Shown here one piece after another: positions 23,551 to 35,440 of a stretch of 64,000 nt of DNA. A model generated the notes under the pieces. That model worked only from the letters and a program-made list of their open reading frames with translations. It made no database searches and was not told where the DNA came from. This stretch comes from Pinus tabuliformis (taxonomy: Eukaryota; Streptophyta; Pinopsida; Pinales; Pinaceae): positions 649,276,606 through 649,340,605 of the forward strand of contig CM062811.1 of NCBI GenBank assembly GCA_031772625.1, read 5' to 3'. Position numbers and translations under genes: made by a program. The first letter of the stretch is position 1. Every line of letters begins with the position of its first letter.

Positions 23551-24100
23551 TGCACACTCCTGTTTTATTTTCTTTGGATCATGATTCATCTAGAGCAGAC
23601 AAGTGAAGGTACCTGTTTGTTTTTGGTTACAAGTTTCTATGGCTCAGATTTTGGGTATATGTTGTTATGGTCTTGGCCCTAGAGAAGGTTGCCTGCGTAT
23701 GATGTTGGCGGACAAGTTTCTATATCTCTCGACTACCAGTCACACTTTGGCATTATATCATGTTACTGCTACTGTGTTTATATCTGTCACTATGTCTATA
23801 TCTATACAGTGTTTCTTTGGCACTTTCAGTCACTACTATTGTTTGCTTGGAATCAATTTCATGATGTTGCTTTGTTATTTCCTGGAAACCCTAATGTTTT
23901 GGCAAGACAATGATATAGTTTTTGTGCTAGCTTATGAAAGTGGGACTCTCGGTTTTGACCTAGTGTTATTGGTTATGGGCAGCGATATCAAATCCTGCAT
24001 TCCTTAGTTTGGTTTTGGCCAACTTCTGGCCCACACTTCTTATGTACATCTTCTTCTGATAATGAAATATATTGCTACCTATTTACCTAAAAAATAATAA
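23551..24100 (+). mobile_element. possible LINE remnant, right part with 3' tail
   Basis: Continuation of 19945-21062 after the LTR-element insertion. The end (GATAATGAAATATATTGCTACC then TTTACCTAAAAAATAATAATAATAA) resembles plant L1-type LINE 3' termini with an A-rich tail. No coding domain was recognised. Confidence 0.4.
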
Positions 24101-24179
24101 TAATAATTATATATCTAATTATGTATGAAATAGGTGTGAGATAGGATTAAGAATAGAGATAGGAGATGGGCAGAATATG

Positions 24180-24897
24180 TGTTAATTTTAGGTTAACATG
24201 TTCTTTGCTTAGGACTGTTACTTCAATATTCGATATTAGCCCATTTATCAGTCCATTAGCAATCACATGAATCATTAACTACAGAAAGAACATCAACAAC
24301 GAATATAGAAGACAAGCCAAGACAAGATGATACAAGAATATGGCTCAAGCCAGGGAAAAACCCCAAGATGGGGAAAACCCTTGAACAATTCTTCTTATTA
24401 TTAATATCAAATGTTCAGAGAGAGAGAGAGAGAAAGTACAATAATGTAAGTCAAGATTGACTTGATGAATAACTGTCCAAAACTACCTTGTAAAGTTCGC
24501 AACTTTAACTGATGTAGCTTGCTGCCTAGTTAGGGTTCCTAATAGCCACAGTCAAATTCTTCCAAACAATTCTTGTGGTCTCCCAACAACTGTGGCTTTC
24601 CTTCCTAGACAATCTCCTTAGATCTGGGTTTGCTTCTCTATTGTAGGGTCAGGTGACCTGGTTAGGGTAAAGGACCAGCACTTTAGCCCTCTTCCACTTG
24701 CTTAAAACACCTCTATCAGTTGCGGCCAGATTTCAAACAAGGTCTGCAATATAATACTGCTAGTCTGAGCTAATACCAGCCCTAAAGTAGACCTGTGGCT
24801 CTCCTTCTACTAGGGTATGAAGCTCGGCCTTCATATAACCCTTGATACAGGCCTGCGGCATCCCTAAATCACAGAGGCTGCCTTCTCCTCCTACTCA
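24180..24897 (-). repeat. LTR-like repeat, family I (minus copy)
   Basis: On the minus strand it ends ...CCTAAAATTAACA, like the copy ending at 14073 on the plus strand, with which it shares about 300 bp. TG...CA ends can be drawn (TGAGTAGGAGG to TTAACA), giving 718 bp. No matching target duplication was found, so the outer end is uncertain. Confidence 0.5.
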
Positions 24898-24898
24898 T

Positions 24899-25466
24899 TG
24901 TTGATTTGTGTAGCTTGGGAAGTACTACAAGCCCTAGGGTTCAGGGTTTGAAGGGCAAAGCACCATAAGGGCAGCTTGTGGGCTTGGAACCCAAGTGTGG
25001 GGTTTTCTTTGGAGTGAGATATATGGCATAAAGAAGTGGGACCACGCAACCAAAATCATGGTTTCCCATGTAGTGCCACTCCTAAAGCTATTGTCCCATA
25101 GAAGAGATCCCACGGGACTAGGATACAAGATTAACCACCAAGTTGGGACAAGAGAACAAGAGTACAATCCAAGCTCATTCATTCCACCAAATCCCCCCCA
25201 CTAGTCCATGTCCAAATGTGCCCAAGAAAAGTAGGCATAAACACCCAATTACATAATGAAAAGCCATACCTTTGGATTTGGAAGGCCCACCTTCAAACAT
25301 ACGATCATAACAGGTGGGCGAGGGCACACAATGGTTGGCTCAGGTGGCGGAGAATGGTGGCACATCAAGCTATCTGGTGGCTACAAAGGGATGTTGGCTA
25401 AAGACAAATCCATGAGAAAGATTCTTCTATAAGGGACCCACTAGTGGTGGGTAGCAAGACCTTCAC
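24899..25466 (+). repeat. dispersed repeat R1, copy B
   Basis: Begins TGTTGATTTGTGTAGCTTGG, whose first 60 bp resemble the LTR start of element E (27855). From about 24990 it matches R1 copy A (11805-12098 plus 13237-13393). Here the repeat is uninterrupted and marks the empty site for the solo LTR at 12099. Confidence 0.65.
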
Positions 25467-25648
25467 ATTATTACTAAAAAATTATGTGCATCATAATCGA
25501 ACAATGGAATTTATGCCTAGAATCTCATTTAATCCACAGAAGCTATAGAAATTTGTAAACAATAGTCACAAAGATGCACCAAGCTTTGATTTAAATGCCA
25601 ACAATCTGATCTTCATGCCTCCTTGTACAAACCTTTGCTCTGCTACCT

Positions 25649-26366
25649 TGTTGGAGAAATAGGATGTTTATAAATTAAATTCGTTTTTCTTCTTTGTAAT
25701 TACTTATGAATTTGTTGGCATTATCTTATTATATTCTTCTCCTTTCATCAAGCAATTACCAAACATTAAAAAAACATGAAGATCACGAAAACAAAGAACA
25801 CAAGTTATAGGCTCCAAGCTAGCGTAAAGAAACCCAGAAAATTCACTTCTTATAGAATCAGATCAAATGAGATATCCAAGACCCTTCAACCCTCTAGAAG
25901 CCAAGTCAAACCTTTCTTTCCTTCCTTATCCATTTCAGATTTTGGCCCTACTCTTTCTTTGCGAAATTTCATATCAGATGCTCCAAATTATGTGTCCAAA
26001 ATGAGCTCCAACTCACCATCTATTTATACTGTCTACAGTGGTGCGAATAGACATGTCCTTTGGTGCAGAGCCCACATGACAGGCAAGGCGGACTTGACAA
26101 GTAGGCCGACTTAGCTTCTAGAGGGAATTTTACCAAAATACATATTAAAAAAAATATTTTTCCTTTTTCTTTACAATAGGTCCAAATAGGACTTTGACTC
26201 ATTAAATCCTAGAAGCATGTAGAACATGCTTAACTAGTAGAATAATAATTTCTTGAGCATGAAACTCATGCTTGAAAAATAAATTTTCTTTTTCTTCTTT
26301 TTGCTTTTTACATAAAATTTATTTTGATACAATTATGAAGACCGAACTTAGTTACATTCTCCAACA
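25649..26366 (-). repeat. solo LTR related to element F (family F', copy 1)
   Basis: On the minus strand it runs from TGTTGGAGAATGTAACTAAG to ...TCTCCAACA. Both ends match the LTR of element F, including the AACTAGGTTCGGTCTTCAT-like start and the CATCAAGCAATTACC/GTTGGCATTA-like end. No internal region or primer site follows. A target duplication is not evident. Confidence 0.7.
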
Positions 26367-27854
26367 ATTATGCCACCTGGAAACCTATAATACCTATTGA
26401 CCCACTTTGACTAGCTATAACTTGACAATGCCTTCATTGTTTGGGAAATTCAACATGCTATGTCATCCTCTCATCAAACTAAACAATTCGGGACTAAGTT
26501 GACTTTTGACTTTTGGGACCACTTGCATTAGGAAAGAGGAACTACCTCGAGAAACATGAAAAGTTGACTTTGTGAGACTGCCTTGTATGAGAAATATCTA
26601 AGTGATAATGCACAAAGGCCAAGGCCAGAATCCCAGATACAGACTCCATAGACCCATAACCATGTCATATTACATGGGTGCACCTTAATGCAAGCTGGAC
26701 TGGCCCATACACTAGTGATCACCCCTACATATGTAAGTTCCTCTAAAACCATGAGTCCTCAAGTAAGCTCATCCAAGGCCCTCCAATCCCATATAGGACG
26801 AAAGGGACCAAAGATGAGCCCAAAAGAACTGGCCATGGCCGACCAAACAGAGGGTCTAGAACACCTAATACAAAGCCCCACATGGTGTGAAATGTGTTGC
26901 AAAACTATGTGTACCCCTACTAACATAAAGGGTAACAATCACCATGATCAATTACAAGGTTAAAATGAGTGAAGGCTCATCAAGCGGGGTTGTAAGCACT
27001 TAGTTAAAGATTTTTTCTTTGTAATCAATTGAATTTATAAAGTGAAGGGGTTATATAAAAGAACTGAATCAAGTGTATAAACAAAAAGGATAAACATGGA
27101 TTTTAATAAAAAGAAAGAAGTTTTTTGTATAGGCCTTTTTAACCCTGGTATAGGATTATTAAGATTCAAAGGGAGTATTCAAGAAAAAGAGATTAGCATC
27201 ATTATCGATGTGAACCATAACAAAATTACAATAATGTCAATTAGGTGCATCAACACTTTTGTCATGAACACATACAAGTAAATAATTGATGGTTATAATT
27301 TCATACCCAAATTCAATGTTATGCCTATGATAAAAATATTGACATAATTTTTTATTCAACCTAGCTGGAAACATTGGGTACCTTCATCTTAAACATGAAG
27401 AGGAAATTATTTACATTATCCTATAGGAAGAAGAAGACAACATTGCAAGGCATTACAATGAGATCATGCTCAGTGGCACCCTCATCAAAAGAGTTGGCAG
27501 ATGTATTAGAAGTGATCCTCCAAGTAGACAGAAGTTAATACAAAAGTCGCAAGATCACTAGAAATATTTTGACAAGGTTGTTGTTGATAAAGATGAAACT
27601 TCTTGTCTAAGAGACTCAACAAAACAAGAAGTCAACAAATATAACAAAGTGCAATCATAAGACAAGAGATCTTGAGATCTCAAGAAGAAATTATCAAAGG
27701 ATGAAGGAAATTCTTCTCTAAAGAAACCTAATCAGAAATTGCTTGAATAAAATAAAAAGTTAAAGAATGAGAAGCCAAAGAGTTAGAAACATTTCTTTTT
27801 GTGTGCCTAGAAGAATTGGCAACTATACCAGTTTCGTACTCGCGTGACACGGGA
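26367..27854. other. unassigned sequence left of element E
   Basis: No bounded element. An open stretch at 27096-27278 (FKGSIQEKEISIIID...) faintly resembles a retropepsin-type gypsy protease whose DSG is lost, and the DNA right of E (49428-50109) may continue the same old element. This is too weak to call. Confidence 0.3.
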
Positions 27855-29599
27855 TGTTGATTTGCATAGCATGGCAGGTACTCCCACACCCCAGGGTACA
27901 GGGTTTGGGAGAAGTTCGACCCACATGGGTTCTGTGGATGAAGTACCCAAGCAATGGATTTTGCACACAAAGTTGTGGGCATGAAACCAAGAGGAGTTTT
28001 CAATGGTTTAATTATTGAGGGCATGTGGGTCACCCTTGAAGGGCTAAGGGGCACCAAAGGCATTAATGTGGTGGTATTAGATGAATGAAAAGAATTTTTG
28101 TTCACAGGTTTTATGGAGTTTTAGCAAATTGTTAAGGTCAACTTGGTGAAAGGAGATGACCCTTGGTCGCTAAGGAAAGCCCACCATGAACTCTATAAAA
28201 AGGAGGCAAGGTGAGTTCATTCATACACACATCCAAGTGCAAACATCAAAGGAGAAGGACAACTAAGGTAGCCACAGGCCTATAGGAGCTATTCCAAGTG
28301 AAGGATGAACAAACCTTTGCATCTTTTCTGTGTCTTTGGATTGGGTCGAGTTAGGGCAGTGTTGGCCGAGTTGGAGAGGCAATTTTTTGTGCATGTGTGG
28401 TGCAAATCTCTTGAGAACAAGCCAAGTTATATCTTTGTTTGTTAAAAGAGGGTTGAGCCCTTTGGGAGTAGATATGAGGTCATTTTACCTTGGAACAGAC
28501 CTGTGATAAAGGGACGAGATATGTTGTGGAACAGCACATGAGATAAGGGCTTGAAGAAAGGGATTTGCACAAGAATTTGGGGAAGATTAGGCCAAATGAA
28601 TTAAGGTTGATGTGGTTGTTATAGGAAGCCTTAACAGAGGGCCAAAACTTTAGAATTTTGTGCACAGGACCGTGGAGTATAGGGCAGAAGAAGACGTCCT
28701 AAGAAGAGATATGTCGGGTGTCTTTCCAAGTTGATGATTTTCTAGGTGAAGAGGGTCGTTTGTGTTTGACCAACAGTGATAGATCAGCCTATGTACAAAG
28801 ATTTGGAGGCCTATTAGTGGCTGATTAGAGAGCCCTAGTACAGTGGACAAGGGCAAGCTTGTCACTATTAAGTGGGCAGGTTGTTTGGGCTCTAGTTCAT
28901 TGACTTCAAGGGTGGAGGACTGATGATAAGAGGGTTGGTCATTGTGCCCTAGTTCAGTTGCAAAAGATCAACTTCAGTGATAATAGGGCATCCTCCAAGC
29001 CCTAAGTTTTGTCTTCTTTAGAGTGGCAGAGAAGTAAGACGTGGGCAGTGGTGAAGACCCTATGTGTTTGTGCCTTTGGTGGAGCAAAGAGCAATTAGTG
29101 GGCACATTTGATTGGCCCAAAGTTTAGTGACATTGGAGGAGAAATGATCATTGATAGTGCTAGTTTGTTGAGTTGGAGATGCATGCTTTTTGAGGGAGCA
29201 AAATTTCTGTGATCAGTAGAAGGGACGGCAAAGTACCCACCAAATGTGTTCAAGGTATGTGGAGTAAAAGGGTTGTGGAAGTACTACATCAGCAAGTAGG
29301 TCAAGTGTACTTTGTTCAGGGTAGATTGGTCATCATAGTTGTTGATACCAAGCCCTAGTTGTTTTCTTGTATCAGGGTTGATTGTAAGGGCCATGATCCC
29401 TGGTATGGGAGCCCTAAGATTGTTGTATTAAAGATTTGTAATATAACAAGTGTTGGGTTAAAATTTGTCTTGTGTACTAGTTGATCCATTGGTGTGTATT
29501 TTACGCTATGCAAAGTAGAAGTATTGTGGTATTTGAGTGTATTTGTGATCATCATCTTAGACTCAAACCAGATTCTTGAGTGTCTTGGAAAAATCAACA
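27855..29599 (+). repeat. 5' LTR of element E (1745 bp)
   Basis: Begins TGTTGATTTGCATAGCATGG and ends GAAAAATCAACA, immediately followed by the primer-binding site. Alignable along its length with the two halves of the 3' LTR. Confidence 0.88.
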
Positions 29600-29611
29600 T
29601 GGTATCAGAGC
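29600..29611 (+). other. primer-binding site of element E
   Basis: TGGTATCAGAGC, a perfect match to the plant initiator tRNA-Met site, directly after the LTR. Confidence 0.92.
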
Positions 29612-29694
29612 TACTTTGAAGGGCCGTTGAATCAAAGTGTGCACAACGTACAACTTAAGGAGTTCATTTCATTATTATTGAAGCCCTAAAAGCA

Positions 29695-31269
29695 ATGGCG
29701 AAGTTGTTAGTTGGTCTACAATATGAGGATAGATTGGATGGCTTGTCCAACTATAGTCGTTGGAAGGAAAGGATCAAGTTGGTCATGATGGTGAACAAGA
29801 TTTGGGAATTTGTCGACAAGGAGATCAAGAAATTGGTTGGCCCAAAGGTATTCAAAGCGTATGAAGAGTTGGATATAAAGGCAAAGCTGATCATCCTAGA
29901 TGGTGTCAAAGATCATTCGATACCTCATCTATCTGGGAAGAGCTCTGCCCATGAGATGTGGAAATCCATTTGGGATCTGTTCCAGAATAAGAACGAGAAC
30001 CGATTGTTGGTATTGAAAGATAAGTTGAAGAGCACCAAGATGTTGGATGGTGAAGGAATGATCCCGTATCTGACGAGATTGTCTCAAGTTCGAAATGAGA
30101 TTATTGCCATCGGTGAGACTGTTTCAGATTCTAAGATGGTGAGGGTTGGTTTGAAAGGGTTTACTGAGGAATGGAAGCCCTTCATCAAAGGGATCATCGC
30201 TTGTGAGAAGCTGCTAGACTGGAACAAGTAGTGGGATGACTTCATTTAGGAAGAACTATGAGTCAAGGACCTTCATAAGAAGAAGAAGACTTTTGATGAT
30301 AATGAAGCTCTTGTAGGGAGGATGAAGGGCAAGCCAAAGAAGGACTCGAGCAAGCTGAAGTGTTTCAGTTGCGGTGAATATGGTCATTATTTAACAACGT
30401 GTTCGAGGAAGAAGGGAGATAATAAGAACAAGAAGGGGATGGATATAGCAAGTGTTGCTACTTCTTCTGAGCTAGATGACCCCTCAAGAAGATTAGAGGA
30501 TGAGGATTTTTCCCTAGTTTCTCATTTCCGTTGAGGGTACCATCAATGAGATCGCATGGTACGTAGACAGTGGAGCATCTAAGCATATGACAGGTTCATG
30601 TGATGTGTTGGAGACTCTAACTATGTGGAACTCGAAGTTGCACATGATGGTAGGCAACAAGAGTCAGAAAGAGATCAGAGGATCAAGTGTTGTGCCATTC
30701 AGGATGAACTCAGGACGGTTGTTACGAGTTCAAGGTGTATAGTTTGTACGAGAGCTCAAATAAAACATGCTCTATGTCTCATTGATCAAGCAAAAGGGGT
30801 ATGAGGTGATTTTCCAGGATGAGAAAGTGAGACTCAGGCCCTGAGGCTCTAACTCTGTTGGAGTTGTCATTGAAGTTAGGGAGCATGGTCTATATCAGCT
30901 AATGGGCAAGGCTATAGATCATGAGAAGAAAAAGTTGCAGGTTCCTAAGGCTCAAAGGGAGCCAAGTTCTAGTGGGAGTATGCAGGTTCAAAGGGAGAAT
31001 GGCAACCCAAGAACAACGTGTGGTCAGTTGGGAGTAAGGGGACTTCTACGATTGGAAAGAAGAAACTGTGGGACGGCATGAAGGCCTATCAGGACGGGAA
31101 GAAGAAGCAGGAGGCTTCAGGTGGCAGAGACACAACTGTGACAAGCATGATTCATTTTACGGGATATGCTGCAATGGTGAACGCCAAAAGTTGGGCTAGT
31201 GTCGCCAGTGATGATGATGATGAGTTACTTCCAAGTGGTGGAAGTACCTCCCTCACTAAGAGGGAGTGT
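29695..31269 (+). pseudogene. element E gag and protease relic
   Basis: Starts ATG at 29695 (MAKLLVGLQYEDRLDG). The first 178 codons form a copia gag (WKERIKLVMM, HEMWKSIWDLF) that resembles the gag of element G. In-frame stops follow at 30229, 30247-30249 and 30259-30261, then the frame continues through a CCHC knuckle (CFSCGEYGHYLTTC, about 30361-30402) to a stop at 30532. Protease is in another frame (WYVDSGASKHM, DSG at 30566-30574) and is followed by more stops. Integrase and RT are missing. The last open piece (31018-31272) ends KREC, with the stop TGA supplied by the first bases of the 3' LTR. No functional protein is expected. Confidence 0.82.
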
Positions 31270-32238
31270 TGATTTGTCTAGCTTGGGAGGTACTCCCACA
31301 CCCTAGGGTACAGGGTTTGGGAAATGTTTGACCCACATGGGCTTTATGGGCGAAGTACCCAAGCAATGGGTTTTGCACCCAAAGTTGTTGTCGTGGAACC
31401 AAGCAGAGTTTTCGATGGTTTAATCATTGAGGACATGCGGGGCACCCTTAAAGGGCTAAGGGGCACCAAAGGCATCAATGTGGTGGTATTAGATGAATGA
31501 AAGGAATTTTTGTTCTCATTTTTTATGGAGTTTTAACAAATTGTTAAGGATCACTTGGTGAAACGAGATGACCCTTGGTGGCTAAGGGAAGCCCATCATG
31601 AACTCTATAAAAAGGAGGCAAGGTGAGTTCATTCATATACACATCCAAGTGCAAACATCAAAGGAAGACATATGAGGTGGCCACAACCCTGTAGGAGTTA
31701 TTCCCAGTGAATGAAGGATAAATCTGTGTATTTTCGGTGTCTTTGGAGTGAGCCGAGTTAAGGCAGTGTTGACCTAGTTGGAGAGGCAGTTTTCTGTGCA
31801 TGTGTTTGGTGCAAATCTCTTGAGAACAAGCCGAGTAATATATCTATTTGTTGCAAGAGGGATGAGCCCTAATTGGGAGCATATCTTAGGTCATTTTACC
31901 TTGGAACTAACCTATGATCAAGGACTAAGATGTTTTGTGGGATAGCACAAGAGATAAGGGCTTCAAGGAAGGGATTGTGTACGGATTTGAGGAAGATTAG
32001 CCCACAAGAATTAAGGCTAACATGGTTGTTATAGGAAGCCCTAACAAAGGGTTGAAACTTCGGAATTTTGTGCACAAGGTTGTGGAGTATAGGGCAAAAG
32101 AAGACTTCCAAAGAAGAGGTATGTTGGTTGTCTTCCCAAGTTGATTTGCTAAGTGATGAGGGTTATTTAATGTGTTTGAACAGTAGTGATAGATCAGCCT
32201 ATGTACAGAAATTTGGAGGCTTGTTAGTGGCTGATAGG
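31267..32238 (+). repeat. 3' LTR of element E, first half
   Basis: Begins TGTTGATTTGTCTAGCTTGG after the purine-rich AAGAGGGAG and matches the 5' LTR up to GTTAGTGGCTGAT. It is cut by element F and continues at 48650. Confidence 0.88.
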
Positions 32239-32810
32239 TGTTGGAAAATGTAACTAGGTTTGGTCTTCATAATCGTTATTGTACTTATGTCACTATATAA
32301 TTGAAAAACAAGAATAAGAATATTGATTTAAAAGCATGGGTTTCATGCTCAATTTATAATTGTCATCTAGGTCAACCATGTTGTTCATGCTTCTAAGTTT
32401 TTTATTCAGGAGTCAAATAGTCCTCCACAAGACCAAGTCGGCCCTCCAGATTGTCAAGTCGGCTTACCCAAATAGACACGACCCTTCATTGGACACACTA
32501 CTATAAATTGGTAGTTCTCTCTCAATGTGGAAGGATTTTCGTGGAAGTTCGAAGATATATAAATACGAGTCTTCTGAGGCAGGATGAGCAAGTTTTAGTG
32601 TTAAAGGGATGTCGGAAGATTTGAATTTCCTATGACATATGATCTGGACAACATGCAAATCCCTGAAGTTAAGATCTGGATTCCTTGTGATATATGATCT
32701 GGACAAAATGTGAATCCCTAAAGTTAGAATTATGAAAAGATGTGCTACTAAAAAAGGCTATTTCTATGATGACTTGTGAGCCCTAGAAAGACTAATATAT
32801 ATATATATAT
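32239..32810 (+). repeat. 5' LTR of element F, first part
   Basis: Begins TGTTGGAAAATGTAACTAGG and matches 47533 onward. It is broken inside an (AT)n tract (32793-32810) by copia G. Confidence 0.87.
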
Positions 32811-33835
32811 TGTAAAAATTTCTGTTTTCCCACCCTGGTTTTCAGTTTCTCCTTATTTCTCCCATGTAGTTAAATGCCCATTCCCATAACCATACATTTA
32901 ACAGACTGAAAAAAATAAATATTGCTGAAAACACAAATTCTGAAAATTTTTCAGAATGCTGGAAATTGCAGAATTAAAAATCAGCAATCAAAAAGTCATT
33001 AAAACACATTAAAACACTGATATTTTTGGTCAACTTGACCCTGGAAAAACCCCCTACAACTCTTGGGGAAAACCAGTTTGAGAGCTCTTCTTTATTTCTG
33101 AAAATTGCCTTTTTACAGTGAGAATTATTCAACAAAAAATCAGCAAGCAAATTTACAACTTATCTCCTTTCCCGTGCCTCACAGCAATTTGGAAATTACA
33201 GCAAACAGGACAGCAATAAATGTTGTACGGCCTCCGTTTTGTGTGCAGAAAAATCAGCAAACTGCTCCTCGATTTTTGTGCAAAAATCTGCCTTTCACTA
33301 TGTGCTGAATCAGCTGTACAAATCTGTTCAACTGCTGCCTTGGAATGTGTGCCAAGCTGCTGTCTCCTTCTCCTCCCTGCTCAGAAATCTCTCTTGCTCT
33401 CCTTCTCCCAATCTGCTCATGAAAGAATGAATGACCTTTTCCTCATTTTCCTCCTTTAATATAACTCCAAGGGACTTTTGGGTGATCCAAGTGACTTTTG
33501 GGTGATCTCTAAATCCAATGGCTGAAATAGATTTAGATCAATGGCTGAGATTAAATGCTCATTTAAATCTCACTTTCTATTTTTTAATTCACCCCACTTT
33601 AATAAAGACCCACTTAGTCATTTATTTCCAAAGTCACTTTTCCTTTCTAATTTTTCATTTACTTTAAAATTAGACTTAATAACTTTATCACTTAAAGTCA
33701 CTTTTAAATTAAATTTAACTTTATAAAATTATAAAGTCACTTTAGGAGAAAAATTAAATTCTTTTGGACACTTTTCCCTAGGCCAAAGATCAAAGCCTAA
33801 GGGAACCACCTGTCCTCCGCTACCAAATTTCAACA
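32811..33835 (-). repeat. 3' LTR of copia G (1025 bp)
   Basis: On the minus strand from TGTTGAAATTTGGTAGCGG to AGAAATTTTTACA. It follows a purine run (GGTAAGAGGGAG) and contains TATATTAAAG (about 33454-33464) and the GGTTTTCCCC...GGGTTTTTCC motif pair (about 33040-33080). Confidence 0.82.
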
Positions 33836-35440
33836 CTCCCTCTTACCGAGGAAGGTGTTCCTCACCACACCCATCTTGTCCCTGAAGTAGACATGCTTGC
33901 CCCGTGGTAAGGCTTTGGTAAGAATATCTGCAACCTGCTCATCAGTGGAAATATACTCAAGCTTCACAGCTCCCTTCTGAACATAGTCTCTGATGAAATG
34001 ATATCTGATCCCGATATGCTTTGACCTGTCATGAAACACTGGATTCTCTGTGAGTTTAATGCAACTCTGATTATCACAGTAAATCACTGAAGGTCTCAAC
34101 GGCTGACCAAATAAGCCAAACAACACCTTGCGAAGCCAGATAGCCTCACAACTAGCTAGACTGGCTGCCATATACTCTGCTTCCGCTGAACTCAGTGCTA
34201 CTGACTGCTGCTTCCGGCTGAACCATGACACTACTGCTGAACCCAACCCAAAACAGCACCCTGAAGTGCTCTTCCTATCAGAAGCACAACCTGCCCAATC
34301 AGAATCAGTGTATCCTGCCAATCTCACTCCATCTCCCTGCCTATAGTCCAGACCATAATCCATTGTCCCCTGCAAGTACCGCAAAATGTGTTTTGCAGCC
34401 ACCCAGTGAACCTTCCTAGGCTCACACATAAACTGACTCATCGTGTTGACTGCAAAACAGATGTCTGGTCTAGTGTTGACCAAATACATCAAGGAACCAA
34501 TCAGTTGCCTGTACAATGTGGGATCCACCAACTCGGAATCCGAAGCATGAAGCTTCTTCCAGTTGGTGATCATCGGTGTCGACATGGGTCTACAATCCTC
34601 CATGTGGAATCTGCTAAGGATGTCCACAATTTACTTCCCCTGCCCCAGGAGGAAATGCCCCTCCTCCTGCCACACCTCCAAACCCAAAAAGTAATGCATC
34701 AAGCCGATGTCCTTCATCTCAAACTCCGCCGCAAGATCTCTCTTGCAGTGCTCTATGAGTCTCTCTGCACCTGTAATGATCAAGTCATCCACATACAGCA
34801 CCAGAATGAGAGGCTCCTCACCAATCACAATAAAGTAAAGGTTCGGATCTGCCTCACTCTTTGTGAAACCCATCCCCTGCAAGTATGCATCTATCCTGGA
34901 GTACCAAGCTCTGGGAGCTTGCTTCAGGCCATAAAGAGCCTTCTTCAATCTGCACACATGGGACTCCTTCCCATGCACCTCAAAGCCCTGTGGCTGCTCA
35001 ATGTACACCTCCTCCTGTATGAAGCCATTGAGAAATGCGGTCTTCACATCCATCTGGTGGATCTTCCAACCCATCTCTGCTGCTATCGATATAATGGAGC
35101 GGATCGAAGTATATCGAGCCACGGGAGCGAAGGTCTCCTCATAATCAACTCCCTCTACCTGGGAGAACCCTCTAGCCACAAACCTCGCTTTGAATTTCTC
35201 AATGCTGCCATCTGCAGCATGCTTTACCTTGTAAAGCCATCTGGAAGTAACCACGGATTTGCCCTCAAGCCTCGGCACCACCTCCCAAACATCATTCTTC
35301 ATGATAGAAGAATACTCCTCCTGCATGGCCTCTCTCCAGACCTGTTGGCTAGCTGCCTCCTCATAGCTAGAAGGCTCAGAGTCAAGGATGCTGGTAACCA
35401 TCGCCATATAGCTACAAAACCTCTCAGGTGGTCTACATCT
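33830..35440 (-). pseudogene. copia G reverse transcriptase and RNase H
   Basis: The frame entered by a one-base shift near 35415-35440 encodes RT: AMQEEYSSIMKNDVWE, KARFVARGFSQVEGVDYEET, QMDVKTAFLNG, LKQAPRAWYSRID and LYVDDLIITG (YVDD about 34788). A TAA stop (34631-34633) interrupts the region between RT and RNase H (GQGK then IVDILSRF). RNase H follows (SSAEAEYMA, CDNQSCIKL, RSKHIGIRYHF) to KREC and the TGA at 33830-33832, whose bases belong to the LTR start. With one shift and one stop it is only lightly damaged. Confidence 0.88.

Noticed and set aside
25776-26114. 112-codon plus-strand open frame
   Set aside because: It falls inside a solo LTR of family F' and is not conserved as a frame in the related LTRs.
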